A stretch of 64,000 bases of DNA, from the NCBI GenBank assembly GCA_033557465.1, contig CM066032.1, positions 55,278,955 to 55,342,954 on the forward strand, written 5' to 3'. Below the pieces are notes generated by a model. The model was not told where the DNA came from. It saw only the letters and a list, made by a program, of their open reading frames with translations, and searched no databases. This DNA comes from Ichthyophis bannanicus. Taxonomy: Eukaryota > Chordata > Amphibia > Gymnophiona > Ichthyophiidae. Positions within the stretch are counted from its first letter, which is position 1; each line of letters starts with the position of its first letter. Of this stretch, positions 53,939-64,000 are shown one piece after another. Both the position numbers and the translations under genes were made by a program.

Positions 53939-55476
53939 GGTGCTTGTTGTGAAAGTTCCACAATCTTGGCAAAGGCATGAATTTACTTGACTTGCAAAGG
54001 ATTGTGGGTCTTGTAGTTCAATCACACAAAACCAGCCGTTCAACAAGAATAATGAGTTGCAGTTGCTCGAGTGTAAAGCAATAAACAGATTTATTTATGG
54101 GGATTATTCCCTCGCACAGATATGCTTGGTATCATCAATAGGATACTTTCACCAGGAGTTTTATTCAGGAAACAAAACAAAATAAGGCAACTGAATTACT
54201 TAGGCAACAACCTGGGGTAAAGACCTTAATGGAACGGAATAGGTCTTTCCTCTTGCTCCTGCTAATACTTCCTTAGCAGTGCAAGCATGCAAAAACAAAC
54301 CCAAAAGGAAAAGATTTTCTTTAACAGAAAAAAACAGCTCTCTTCCATCCACACAGAGGAAAAAGGCTTTCTCTCACAGTTCCACATGCACCTGTGCCTT
54401 CCTTTAATCACAGGGCTTAACCAGCTGCACGCAGTTGCTGGTCTCCTCCACATGGCTCTAACTTTCCCCAAAGCTTTCTCTCAAAGAAACTTCTCTTGGG
54501 AGTTGAAAATCAGCACAGTTCCTTTTGGTGTTTGATCCTTAACTAAGGATTACTGTTAGAACAGCAGTTTAGATAATGAACATTCCATATATTTACTTTC
54601 CTCGTCTGATAATTCTCCTTGCTCTTGAATTATCATAGGATCACTTTTAAACCCTGGCTCAGAGAATTTCTCTAACTGATCACTACCATCATAGAAATTC
54701 TCTCCCTGCTGTCTTCCTTGTGCAAAGCTAGGGAGAAGATCAGAGTCCATACCTGTGCTCACGCTGCCATTAGGTATCCTCTCTTAGTATTCTGGCCAGT
54801 AGGAAGTAAAGCTTCTGTGCCCAGCTCTCCAGTCAGACTCTCTGGACTTTAGGTCTCTCTTCCCATACCTCCTTAGATAGGTATTAGAGCTCCTTCTCTC
54901 TGTAGATGCAGCCGTCTCCTTTACAGGTGCTGTCTGAGGTCTCCTGGCTGTATATCTCCAAGCCTCTGGCTCCTTCCAGTTCAATAGAGAATTCTTGCCC
55001 CAGGTATCCTTCCCAGCATACGTACTGCCTTGGGCTCCCTTCTTGGACCTTCTGGACGTCTTTCTGTTCTTCCTTCTATTCACGATACGTCTCTCTCTGC
55101 GTTCTCTTCCACCTTCTCTGCCTTCACTTTCACTTTCACTGCCAGCTTCACTTTCACTCCTGTATGCTGAATTCTTTCTACCTTTAAAGTGCCTAGATGG
55201 CTGATCCACCCTAGTGCACTCCAGGTGTCCTGAATTAAGCTCTGCCCTAGGAAATGGGTGATTAGGGATTACATCATTGCTCTTCTGATTGAACACACGT
55301 TTCTCTACTTCAGCCCTCCTAGAGGCTTTCTGTAAACCAGTGCATTCTGGGTCTGGTAGTCTTTTAGGTAAACATTCTGTTTTAAGGATTTTACCAGCCA
55401 GCACAGGTTGCTTATTCAGAGCCAATTCACTTCTTGAATTACTTCTTCCTAAATTAGGATAAGCTTCCTTATCACA
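53939..55476 (-). repeat. Solo LTR, element 1 subfamily
   Basis: A TG...CA unit of 1538 bp with 4-bp duplication CGGT (53935-53938, 55477-55480) inside the RTE RT. Removing it restores the LINE reading seen in copy A. It carries AATAAA on the minus strand and the coding part at its U3 end. A lone LTR is what recombination between the two LTRs of a full element leaves behind. Confidence 0.93.
54784..55476 (-). pseudogene. LTR-encoded domain in the solo LTR, truncated by a stop
   Basis: The frame opens at the first base of the LTR ('CDKEAYPNLGRSNS') and ends after 'RSFTSYWPEY' at 54784. The last 60 or so codons, ending 'YMECSLSKLLF', follow in phase from 54762. The stop is the same one found in the 5' LTR of element 1. 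A Glu/Ser repeat ('ESEAGSESESEGREG') is expanded relative to other copies. Confidence 0.8.
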
Positions 55477-56028
55477 CGGTATACCCATGCTTCTTAATGT
55501 GGCCCAGAGTTTCTTATGGTTTACACAGTCAAAAGCTTTGCTATAGTCGATAAAGCACAAATAGATATCCTTTTGGTATTCTTTAGTCTTTTCAAGGATC
55601 CATCTCACATCCGCAATGATGTCTCTCTTTCCTCGCCCTTTCCTGAACCCTGCTTGCACTTCAGGTAGTTCTTGTTCCAGGTATGGTTGTAGTCTCTTTT
55701 GAATAATCTTCAGTATAATCTTGCTGGCATTTGGGATCAGAGCGATTGCGCAATAATTTCCACAGTCAGTTGGATCACCTTTCTTTAGTATTGGTATAAA
55801 CACAGATCTTTTCCAGTTAGTTGGCCATGATGCTGTCTTCCATATTTCTTGGCAGAGCCTTGTAAGTACGATAACAGCTGCATCAGATTGCTGTAATACT
55901 TCTATGGGAATGCTATCAATGCCTGGTGCTTTGTTCTTTGATAAGGCTTTCAATGCTGCTTCAACTTCTTCTTTCATCACCAATGGTTCCCGATCATAAG
56001 GTACAGGTTGAAACGGCTGTTGGTCCAC
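55477..56028 (-). pseudogene. RTE LINE RT N-terminal half, copy D
   Basis: 'SKNKAPGIDSIPIEVLQQSD', 'SVFIPILKKGDPTDCGNYCA', 'VQAGFRKGRGKRDIIADVRW' and 'CFIDYSKAFDCVNHKKLWAT' precede the LTR insertion. The frame happens to run on into the LTR-encoded domain. Confidence 0.88.
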
Positions 56029-56138
56029 TTAATCTCTATCATATAAAAACTCTATATATTTGTTCCATCTTTTCTTGATCTTCTCAGCATCATTCAACAT
56101 AGAACCTTGAGCATCTTGTAACATTCCAATTTGAGGCT

Positions 56139-57134
56139 TGTGATAAGGAAGCTTATCATAGCTCAGGAAGGAGCTATAGAAAAGGTGAAGTGACTCTGAA
56201 CAAGCAACCTGTCAGTGCTGGTAGAAATGAGAAAACAGAATTTTGCCATAAAAGACTACCAGTCCCAGAATGCACCAGGTTTCCAACAGCCATGAGAGGA
56301 GCTGAAGTGAGAAAACGTGTGTTCAATCAAAAGGGCTATGAGGTAATCCCCAAGCACTCATTGCAAAGGGCAGGGCTTGATTCAGCACAGCTGCGCTATG
56401 CTAGGATGGAACACTCATCTCAAAGGGCAAGGCCTGATTCAGCACAGCTGCACTGTGTTAGGGAGGAGCACCCATCTAAGCAGAATAAGAGTAGAGTTTA
56501 TTCTACAGATGACCATCTTCATGATCACCTTGGATATCCAGAGAAGGATCATCAGTTTCATCTGAAGGATCATCAGAAGCAGAAGCCAAACCGGATGGAC
56601 AGAGAGAAAAAGAAACCCTCTGGAAGAAAGAGGAGAAAAGCCTTTGAGAGGTCTAGAAGAGTCTAAAGCAGTACGTATACTGGGAGGTATTCCAAGGGCC
56701 AGCATACACCATTGGACTGGGGAAAGCCAGAGGAATGGTGCTGCAGAGCTAGGAATCTCCAGACGCTACCTGTGAGGGAGACGGCTGCACGTGGAAGGGA
56801 CCCTAAGACCTATGCAAGAAGGTATGTGAAGAGAGATCCAGTGTCCAGGGATCTGGATGGGAAGGCTGGACATAAGAACTGGACTACATACTGGCCAGGC
56901 TATATAGAGAGGAACTCTAGCAGCAATGGAAGCTCAGGTATGAACACTGATCTATGCCCTAGCTATAACCTTGAAAGACAGCAGGGAAACAAGTATTCTC
57001 CTGAAAATGCTCCATTGAGAGATTCATCTGTGCCAATCCATGATATTGAACCCATGCTTGTTGAACAAGGGGGAATAATAGGAGATGAGGATCCTGTTTA
57101 TATGGACTGCTCTCTATCTAAACTCCGTTGGTAA
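56139..57134 (+). pseudogene. LTR-encoded domain in the solo LTR, one internal stop
   Basis: The frame runs from 'CDKEAYHSSGRSYRK' to TAA at 56664-56666 and continues in phase to the normal end 'DEDPVYMDCSLSKLRW' at 57134. It keeps 'SRDLDGKAGHKNWTTYWPGY'. A stretch around 56380-56460 is a near-duplicate of the preceding 60 bp, giving two tandem copies of a 'RAxxDSAQLxx' segment. Confidence 0.8.
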
Positions 57135-57661
57135 CTTTCTGTTATAAAGTACAGCAACCATCACAAAGAAATACAAATTTGTTCTTTGATCTACTCAGAA
57201 AAGCTCCTGAAGCAGGATTTGACCCACACAGTGGAAGGCAAGCCAGCTAAGGGGTTTCAGCTGGTGACTGCTAGCAATTAAGCCTTACCTAATTGCTTGT
57301 GAGCTAGGAGAGAATCACTTCTGTATCTATGTGGGAAGTAATCAGAAGTTAACCTGAAAAGAACAGTTTGTTTCTTGCTTTGTGGCTTTTCATTTGTTGT
57401 TTTCCTGATTTTGACTTTGTTTTTCCAAGTTAACACTGAAAGCAAGTTACCTAATTTATGTGCTACCAAGCATATCTGTGTTGGGAGAAATAACCCCATA
57501 AATAAATATCTTATTGGCTTTACCCAAGAGCACAACTAAATTATTGTCAGCAGCTGTGTTTTGGTGTGAATGAACTACATTGCCCACAATACCTTGCAAA
57601 TCATATAGATATATGCACTTGACAAGACTGTGAAGATTCTCACCCAGGCAGCCGTCTGACA
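56139..57661 (+). repeat. Solo LTR, element 2 subfamily
   Basis: A 1523-bp TG...CA unit with 4-bp duplication GGCT (56135-56138, 57662-57665), in the opposite orientation to the other solo LTR of this LINE. It ends 'ggcagccgtctgaca' like element 2. AATAAA lies at about 57500. Confidence 0.93.
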
Positions 57662-57691
57662 GGCTGGAACTTTTTCTTTAACTCTTGTAGC

Positions 57692-57903
57692 AAGGTTTGG
57701 ATAAGTTCCTGGAGGAAAGGTCCATAAACCATTATTAAAAGGGACCCAGGATATCACTGCTTGCCCCAAAACAAGCTATATGGAACCTGTGTCTTTTGGG
57801 GAGACTGCTAGATACTTGTGACCTAGATTGGTCACTGTTGGAAACAGGATACTGGGCTTGATGGACCTTGGTCTGACCAGGTATGGCATATCTTATGTTC
57901 TTG
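57692..57903 (+). mobile_element. CR1 LINE 3' end, right piece
   Basis: This continues the CR1 cut at 52917: 'aaggtttggataagttcctg', 'gaggaaaggtccataaacc' and the terminal 'ggcatatcttatgttctt'. Confidence 0.8.
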
Positions 57904-58145
57904 TCTGCAATGGACGGATCGTTTGCTTCAGGAGGCCATGGTTCAGAGAGTTGCAAAAGTCCAGGATGGGTGTCATACCAGCTTGATCCACTGCGTGGAA
58001 ATGATCCTGGCTGTGGATGGGCTTCAGTCTCCTGATTATCTTCATTTTGCGATATGCATTCCGGGAGGTCGTGTTGATGTGGGATTGTAGGTTCAGGTTG
58101 CAGTCCAGTGTGACTTCCAACTCAAAACATTTCCATTTCACAAGG
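57904..58145 (-). mobile_element. L2-like RT thumb fragment
   Basis: The minus-strand frame reads 'LEVTLDCNLNLQSHINTTSR' and 'AYRKMKIIRRLKPI', the L2 region after the catalytic domain. It has no tail. Confidence 0.6.
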
Positions 58146-58714
58146 TTTTTGATCTTCCCATCATCTGATACCAGCAGATGCTTGCAGCATTGATGTTCTT
58201 CTTCCCCTAGAGTCTCTTAATCTGCTCTCTTTAGGTCTTTCTTCCTTTCCGTTTTCCTCTTCCTCTCTTGCAAATATAGAATTGTAAGCCGCCCTACTAC
58301 GACCATGAAGGGTGCTATATCAAATTTTAATAAACATAAAAACAGGGTCCAAAAGGGATCAGGCCACATGTCTTCTACCCCAGGATGTACACTGTAGTGG
58401 CCCAACTAAAATAAGTATGAGAGAGTGGGGAAAAATCCCAGTGATATGAATGAAGGGGAGAGGCAGAAGCCTTGTGATACGCTGCAACTTGACATCTACA
58501 AGATAACAGTTCACAGTGAATAAGACTGTTTCATTGCCTTATCCTTGGGGCATGAGAGAGGATCCTCCCTCTCTCTCTGCATCCTGTCTGTCACACAATC
58601 AGCCTCTGGAATATTATGATTATGGAGATTCAACTATCTTTAAACTTCAGTGTTTAGACTCCATGTGTGCCTGCAAGCACATTTTCTGTGAGAAAGTCTC
58701 TACATACCCATGTA
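58146..58714. other. Mostly unclassified, with an L2-like tail
   Basis: 58268-58345 ('gtaagccgccctactacgac', 'gctatatcaaattttaataa') is a plus-strand L2-type 3' tail. The rest shows nothing recognisable. Confidence 0.45.
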
Positions 58715-58882
58715 TGTTTTAAAACTCTTATCCACTCTTTGATCACCTCCCGCCATGACTATTGCAACCTCCTCCTTGCTGGTCTCCCTCAGAGTCATCT
58801 CTTTCCTCTTTAATCTATTCAGAACTCTGCTTCACAGCTAATCTTCCTCCATCCCTGATACTGTCATATAACCCCTCTTCTC
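58715..58882 (+). mobile_element. L2b LINE fragment
   Basis: 'cttatccactctttgatcac', 'cctcccgccatgactattgc' and following parallel 48650-48800 in the L2b 3' copy. It ends at the CR1 boundary. Confidence 0.7.
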
Positions 58883-59289
58883 AAATCACTTAAGAACATA
58901 AGAAATGCCATACTGGATCAAACCAAGGTGCATCAAGCTCAGTATTCTGTTTCCAACAGTGGCCAATCCAGGTCACAGGTACCTAACAGGTTCCATAATG
59001 CTTGTATTAGGGAAAACAGTGGATTACCTGGATCCTCTTTAGTAATGGTTTATGGACCTTTCCTCCAGGAACTTGTCCAAACCCTTTTTAAACCCAACTA
59101 CACTAACAGCTTTTACTACATCCTCCGGTAACGCATTCCAGAATTTGATTACGCGTTGAGTGAAAAAATATGTTCTCTTATTAGTCTTAAATAGGTTACA
59201 CTGAGCTTCATTGCATGTCCCCTAGATTTTCTACTTTTTGATGCCATAAAGAATCGATTTAAGTTTACCTGTTCCACTCCATTCATTAA

Positions 59290-59514
59290 TTAATAGACCT
59301 CTATCATATCTTCCCTAAGCCGTCTCTTTTCCAAGTTGAAAAGCCCTAATCTTGTAAGCCTCTCCACATAGGGGTATCCTTCCATTCCCTTTACCATTTT
59401 GGTGGCTCTTCTCTGTACCTTTTCTAATTCCACTATATCCTTTTTAAGATACGGTGACCAGAATTGCACACAATATTCAAGGTGTGATCGCATCATGGAA
59501 CGATACAGAGGCAT
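59290..59514 (-). pseudogene. CR1 RT C-terminus, copy B
   Basis: '[20 protein letters not shown]', '[20 protein letters not shown]' and '[20 protein letters not shown]' are the conserved CR1 tail. The preceding part lies beyond the L2 insertion, from 62303. Confidence 0.88.
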
Positions 59515-59522
59515 TATAATAA

Positions 59523-62302
59523 CCTTACTTCCATGCCTCCCACCAACAACATCTCATTCTCCTTGGAGATCTCAATCTTCCCTCAGCTAACATCAGCCAA
59601 GGCAATGCCTTCCTTCAAGCCATGAAAGATCTGCAAGTCACATAACTCATCAACACCTCATCTCTCCTGAAGGGAGATGCTCTGGATTTACTCTTCCTCC
59701 CTAATGAACTACTTTCCTCTTTGCAGCCCCTCTCCCTCTCTTCTACTCCAGTGCCATGGTCTTATCACCACCTAACATATTTTACCTTCCCAACCCCCCT
59801 ACTTAAATACCCCACTCCCTCCCAGACTTCCTTTAACAAGAAGATTCATAAACTTCAATGACGCAACTTTCATTCATCAGACCATTCCCACCCTGAAGCA
59901 AGCATTCCACCAATCAAATCTAGACACACTGGTACATTCCTGGAATACTATCATCACTGAAGCCTCCAAGGCTCCACCTTGCACATCCTCCAAGACTTAT
60001 CAGTCTCGTGCTCCCTGGTATTCAGCCCTCCTCAGAGAGCAGAAACGTTCCCTCAAAAGACTCAAATGAAGATGGAGAAAATCTAAGGACCCGCAGCTTC
60101 AAGTCATCTACCTAGACCAACGTGCAGCCTACTCCACCAATACCCTCAATGCCAAGCGTGAACACCACAACAACATCCTCCTCCGTGCCATCAACAAACC
60201 AAGGGAACTTTTCAACCTCATCAGAACCCACCAAGTGATCCATTCCAATCCCATCAAAACAATACCATCCACCTATAAGTAATAGCGGACTTCCTTATAG
60301 CTAAGCACAAACTCCCCAGCTCTTCCACCCTAACCATACCTCCTCCTTCCACCTTAGCTTCTATCACCCAACCATGGACTTTATTCAGGGATGTCCCCCC
60401 TGAAGAGCTTCTAAATATCATCACCTGCATCAACGCCACCACCTCTCCTCTTGATCCCTGCCCAGTAACCTGGATCAAGCTAACAAAGACACTGATGCTA
60501 CCATTCATCTCCACCATCCTTCGCACCTCACTCACCCAAGCCTACCTCCCACCTACACTCAAATAAGCCTCTGTGAGACCTCTCCTAAAGAAATGCAACC
60601 TTGATCCCAACTCACCTGCTTCATACAGACCAATAGCCAGTGTACCCTACCTTTCCAAAATCATTGAAAAAGTAGTGCAAATTCAGCTTCCAGAACACAT
60701 TAACAGATTTGCCCCACTTGACGACAATCAACATGGCTTCCACCCTACCATAGTGCTGAAACGCTACTCACCTTCCTCCTAAGTACACTCATAACTGGAA
60801 CTGAAAAAACCCTCTCTGGCTTTGTGCTGCTGTTTCTCGACATCTCTGCAGCATTTGACACTGTATCCCACCAGACTCTGCTCGACCAGCTCAAAAATAT
60901 TGGTGTTCAGGGCACATTGCTCAAATGGATCCGCTCGTACCTTTCCCAGCGCACCCAACTGATAAGAATTGGTAATCAATCATCAATACCTTATAACCTT
61001 CCCCAAGGAGTTCCTCAGGATTCCACCCTTTCCTCCCTCCTGTTCAATATCTACATTAGACCCCTTTGCTACATCATACAGAGATTCAATGTCGGATGCA
61101 AACTCTATACCAGGGACATAATGATTTTCACTCCATTCCACACCATCTCCCCTGACTACTCCATGCTTACCTCCTATTTCAGAGAAATTGTCTCATGGCT
61201 ACAGCTCCACAACCTTGTAGTTAACTTCAACAAAACTGAGATCCTTCATGTGTCCAGAGACGCCCAACTTCACACCTCCTCAAAGCATTAAACTCGGAGA
61301 CACCGAAATACAAGTGAAGCCTCAGATCAAATACCTTGGCATTATCCTAGACCACCATCTGAACTTTTAACCTCAAATTACGAATATCACCAGAAACATC
61401 TACTTCAAACTCCGAATTCCTCACAACCTACGCTCTCTACTATCTCCTGACAACTTCCGTACAGTTTGTGAAGCCTCCATCACTCCACTATTTGACTACT
61501 GCAACTCTGTCCTCCATGGACTTCCAAGGACAGCATTGCCCTCTGCAGCTTGCCCAAAACACTGCTGCATGAATTATAGCTGGAGTCCCCAGACATTCCC
61601 ACATCACCTCTATTCTAAAGTTTCTTTACAGGCTCGCTGTCACATCCCGAATCAATTTCAATATACTTGCCATCACCCACAGAGCTCTCTTCAACACATC
61701 TGCCAAGCAACTCCTATTATCAATCAGATGTCCTGACAGTAACAGATTCCATCGACAGAATGCCCACCAATGCAGATTCACAAGAGGTCTCAACGAACAT
61801 GCAGAAGAGCCTTTGAATTCTTTGTTCCTACCACATGGAATCAACTACCCCCCACAAAATGCTGCATTCAATCCCACACCTTATTTAAAAAGCACCTCAA
61901 AACACTCCTCTTCGAAGAACACTATGGTGCCTCTACCACAACAACCCCCCAGAAAGAGCATCCTCCTCTCCCTCTTACCATTCCCATTACCCCCTCCTCT
62001 AACCGCATAAGAGTGCTCATCCCCTACTTTCCACTTCCCACCTTAATTACCATTCCTCATCTGCTCCTTCCCTCTCCCCCCAACCCCTCATTACATCTTA
62101 AGCATTCTGTAGTATAGGTACCAAGTTCTAACTTCCCTGTATTGTAACCCCCCATGTTAAATGCTGCTTATAATTTAGTTATATTTGCATAAAGTTGTCT
62201 GTATATATTTTCAATTGTTCCATGTAAACCGTTCTCTTTTGTTCCCTGTAAACCGTTTTGCCTGGTAGAAAAATGACATATTAAAACCAGTTAAATAAAT
62301 AA
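59523..62302 (+). mobile_element. L2-like LINE inserted in CR1 copy B
   Basis: Plus strand: endonuclease end near 59540-59700 ('LLGDLNLPSANISQGNAFLQ'-type), linker at 60050-60240, RT at 60573-61291, C-terminal domain at 61480-61990, and an AAATAAATAAAT tail at 62291-62302. It carries many stops but is complete from mid-endonuclease to tail. Confidence 0.82.
60573..61291 (+). pseudogene. L2 reverse transcriptase, decayed
   Basis: 'MRPLLKKCNLDPNSPASYRP' and 'APLDDNQHGFHPTIVLKRYS' are followed, after a frameshift near 60780, by 'LLFLDISAAFDTVSHQTLLD', 'GVPQDSTLSSLLFNIYIRPL' and 'KLYTRDIMIFTPF'. The catalytic YADD has become YTRD. Confidence 0.82.
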
Positions 62303-62942
62303 ATTCTCCCTTCCTTTCCTTATGATTCCTAGCATTTTATTTGCCTTCTTGGCCGCTGCTGCACACTGGGTGGAGGGTTTCAACGTGTTATGCACGATGA
62401 TGCCCAAATCTGTTTCCAAGATGGTGGTTCCTAATGTGAACCTTGCATCATGTAACCATAGTTTGGGTTTTTCTTTCCTAGATGCATAACTTTGCACATG
62501 TCCCATTAAATTTCATCTGCCATTTGAACGTCCAGTCTTCCGATTTATCAAGGTCCTCTTGCAATTTTTCACAATCCTCTTTGGTTTTAACAACTTTGAA
62601 TAATTTTGTGTCATCTGCAAATTTGACTACCTCACTCGTTATTTCCATTTCCAGGTGATTTAAGAATATGTTAAAAAGCAGCGGACACAGCACAGATCCC
62701 TGAGGCACTCTGCTATTCACCTTTCTCCATTGGGAAAATTGGTCATTCAACTGTACCCTCTGCTTTCTATCTTTTAACCAGTTCCTGATCCACAATAGTA
62801 CACTGCCTCCTATCCCATGACTTTTTAACTTTGCCAAGAATCTCTCATGAGGGACTTTGTCAAAGGTTTTCTGAAAATCCAGATACACTATATCAGCCAA
62901 CTCACCTTTGTCTACCTGTTTCTTCACACCTTCAAAAAACAT
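62303..62942 (-). pseudogene. CR1 reverse transcriptase core, copy B
   Basis: 'DIVYLDFQKTFDKVPHERFL', 'GSVLLWIRNWLKDRKQRVQL', 'RVPQGSVLCPLLFNIFLNHL' and 'VVKFADDTKLFKVVKTKEDC' are all in one frame (62478-62942), with FADD as the catalytic box. It is the only CR1 catalytic core in the window that is still readable. Downstream 'KKANKMLGIIRKGREN' lies at 62291-62506 in another frame. Confidence 0.88.
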
Positions 62943-63620
62943 AACCGATTAGTAAGACAAGACCTTCCTTGGCTAAAGCCACGTTGGCTTTCTCGCATTA
63001 AACCATGACTATCTACATGTTCAGTAATTTTGTTCTTTATAATGGTTTCTACCATTTTGCCCGATACTGATGTCAGGTTCACTGGCCTGTAGTTTCCCGG
63101 ATCACCCCGGAAACCTTTTTAAAAACTGGCGTTACATTGGCCATCCACCAATCTTCAGGTACTACAGATGATTTTAATAATAGTTTACAAATTACTAATA
63201 GTAGGTCTGCAATCTCATATTTCAGTTCTTTCAACACCCTTGGGTGTATACCATACAGTACAGGTGATTTGCTACTGTTTAGTTTATCAAATAGTTGTAA
63301 TATATCTTCTCAGTTTATCAATACTTTTTTCAGTTCTTCCGATGCATCACCTTTAAATACCATTTCAGTTATGGGTAACTTCCCTACAACTTCTTCAGTA
63401 AAGACCGAAGCAAAGAATTCATTCAATCTCTCCGCTATGGCCTTGTCCCCTCTTAGTGCCCCTTTTACTCCTCTATCATCTAATGGTCCTACTGACTCAC
63501 AGGGTTTTTGCTATGAATGTACCTGAGAGGGTTTTTATTGTGTGTTTTTGCTTGCATGGCAGGCTTTATTTCAAATTCTCTTTTTGCCTGCCTCATCAAT
63601 GCCTTGCATCTAACTTACTG

Positions 63621-63668
63621 GAAGCAGCGGGATACAAATTGTACGCAAATAAATAAATAAATAAATAC
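63621..63668 (+). mobile_element. 45-bp L2-type tail in CR1
   Basis: 'aagcagcgggatacaaattg' plus AAATAAATAAATAAATA is absent at the same place in copy A (around 25705). Confidence 0.75.
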
Positions 63669-63975
63669 CAGTGCTTATGTTGTTTTCTGTTTTCAGCATT
63701 TGGCTCCTTTTTCTATTTCCTGAAAGATGCTTTTTTGGCTACAACAGCCTCTCTGACCTCACCATTAAAACATGCGGACAGTTTTTTGGCTTTCCTTCCA
63801 CTTTTATTAAAACGTGGAATACATGTGGTCTGGGCTTCCAAGATTGTATTTTAAACAACGTCCATGCTTGATGTATATCTTCAACCTTTGCAGCTGCTCG
63901 TTTTAGTTTTTTCTTAACTGTTTTCCTCATTTTATCATAGTCTCCCTTTTGAAAGCTAAAAGGTAGCACTGTGGA

Positions 63976-64000
63976 TTTCTCCAGGAACAAGCAGGAAGTC
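63976..64000 (-). mobile_element. Start of another DIRS-type terminus at the window edge
   Basis: 25 bases are the exact reverse complement of the DIRS end near 23229-23253. The CR1 sequence stops at the same point, so a DIRS element or fragment probably begins here and continues outside the window. Confidence 0.6.

Larger units (their letters stand above)
52918..57691 (-). mobile_element. RTE/BovB-like LINE, copy D (5'-truncated, two solo LTRs inside)
   Basis: The 3' end at 52918 has the GTT repeat and GTCGAGTCGGAGTCGACTC box. Own sequence runs 52918-53938, 55477-56138 and 57662-57691. It is about 85-95 percent similar by eye to copy A and stops inside the linker, so the endonuclease is missing. 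It is inserted in a CR1 3' end. Confidence 0.85.
58884..63975 (-). mobile_element. CR1 LINE, copy B (split by an L2)
   Basis: The 3' end at 58884 ('aagaacataagaaatgccat') and pieces 58884-59522 and 62303-63975 are collinear with CR1 copy A. Coding remnants are listed separately. The right edge is the DIRS-like terminus at 63976. A 45-bp L2 tail is inserted at about 63621-63668. Confidence 0.85.

Noticed and set aside
54784..56028. A novel 414-codon gene
   Set aside because: It is a chance joining of the RTE RT to a solo LTR, with a 4-bp duplication marking the junction.

Overview
This is a eukaryotic, almost certainly vertebrate, repeat-rich region. It has no operons, no bacterial-type genes and no intact single-copy host gene. 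It mixes DIRS, Ty3/gypsy LTR, RTE/BovB-like, CR1, L2 and Tx1/L1-like elements, hAT-type MITEs and long tandem arrays. The style suggests a large tetrapod genome. An amphibian, possibly a caecilian, is my best guess, but it is an inference from repeat families and no host gene confirms it.

Layout. (1) 1-23572: one DIRS retrotransposon carries everything else. A full-length-looking RTE-like LINE (721-13305) sits in its reverse transcriptase with a 10-bp target duplication. That LINE holds a gypsy element (775-8161, TSD ATAG) and an L2 LINE (about 9691-11562), and the gypsy element holds three small L2-tail insertions. The DIRS also holds a 369-bp hAT MITE (14324-14692) and a second, young gypsy element (16440-23218, TSD GTGAG). 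(2) 23573-37125: CR1, L2 and RTE LINEs nested in one another, plus a solo LTR (32572-33957). (3) 37890-44721: a hAT MITE split by a 6.6-kb structure with about 0.5-kb inverted arms around 5.4 kb of a 29-bp minisatellite. (4) 44722-50330: mostly unclassified sequence, a G-run minisatellite and two weak candidate host exons. (5) 50330-64000: L2, CR1 and RTE copies with two solo LTRs in opposite orientations, closing with the first 25 bp of another DIRS terminus.

The most interesting object is the gypsy family (two full elements, seven LTR copies, three LTR subfamilies). Its single long frame runs SCAN-like capsid, CCHC knuckle, aspartic protease, dUTPase, reverse transcriptase and RNase H. It then crosses the polypurine tract and continues about 315 codons inside the 3' LTR. 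No integrase domain is visible, yet the insertions have TG...CA ends and 4-5-bp target duplications. The LTR-encoded domain is conserved across subfamilies whose non-coding LTR parts have diverged strongly, which suggests selection on an undescribed protein.
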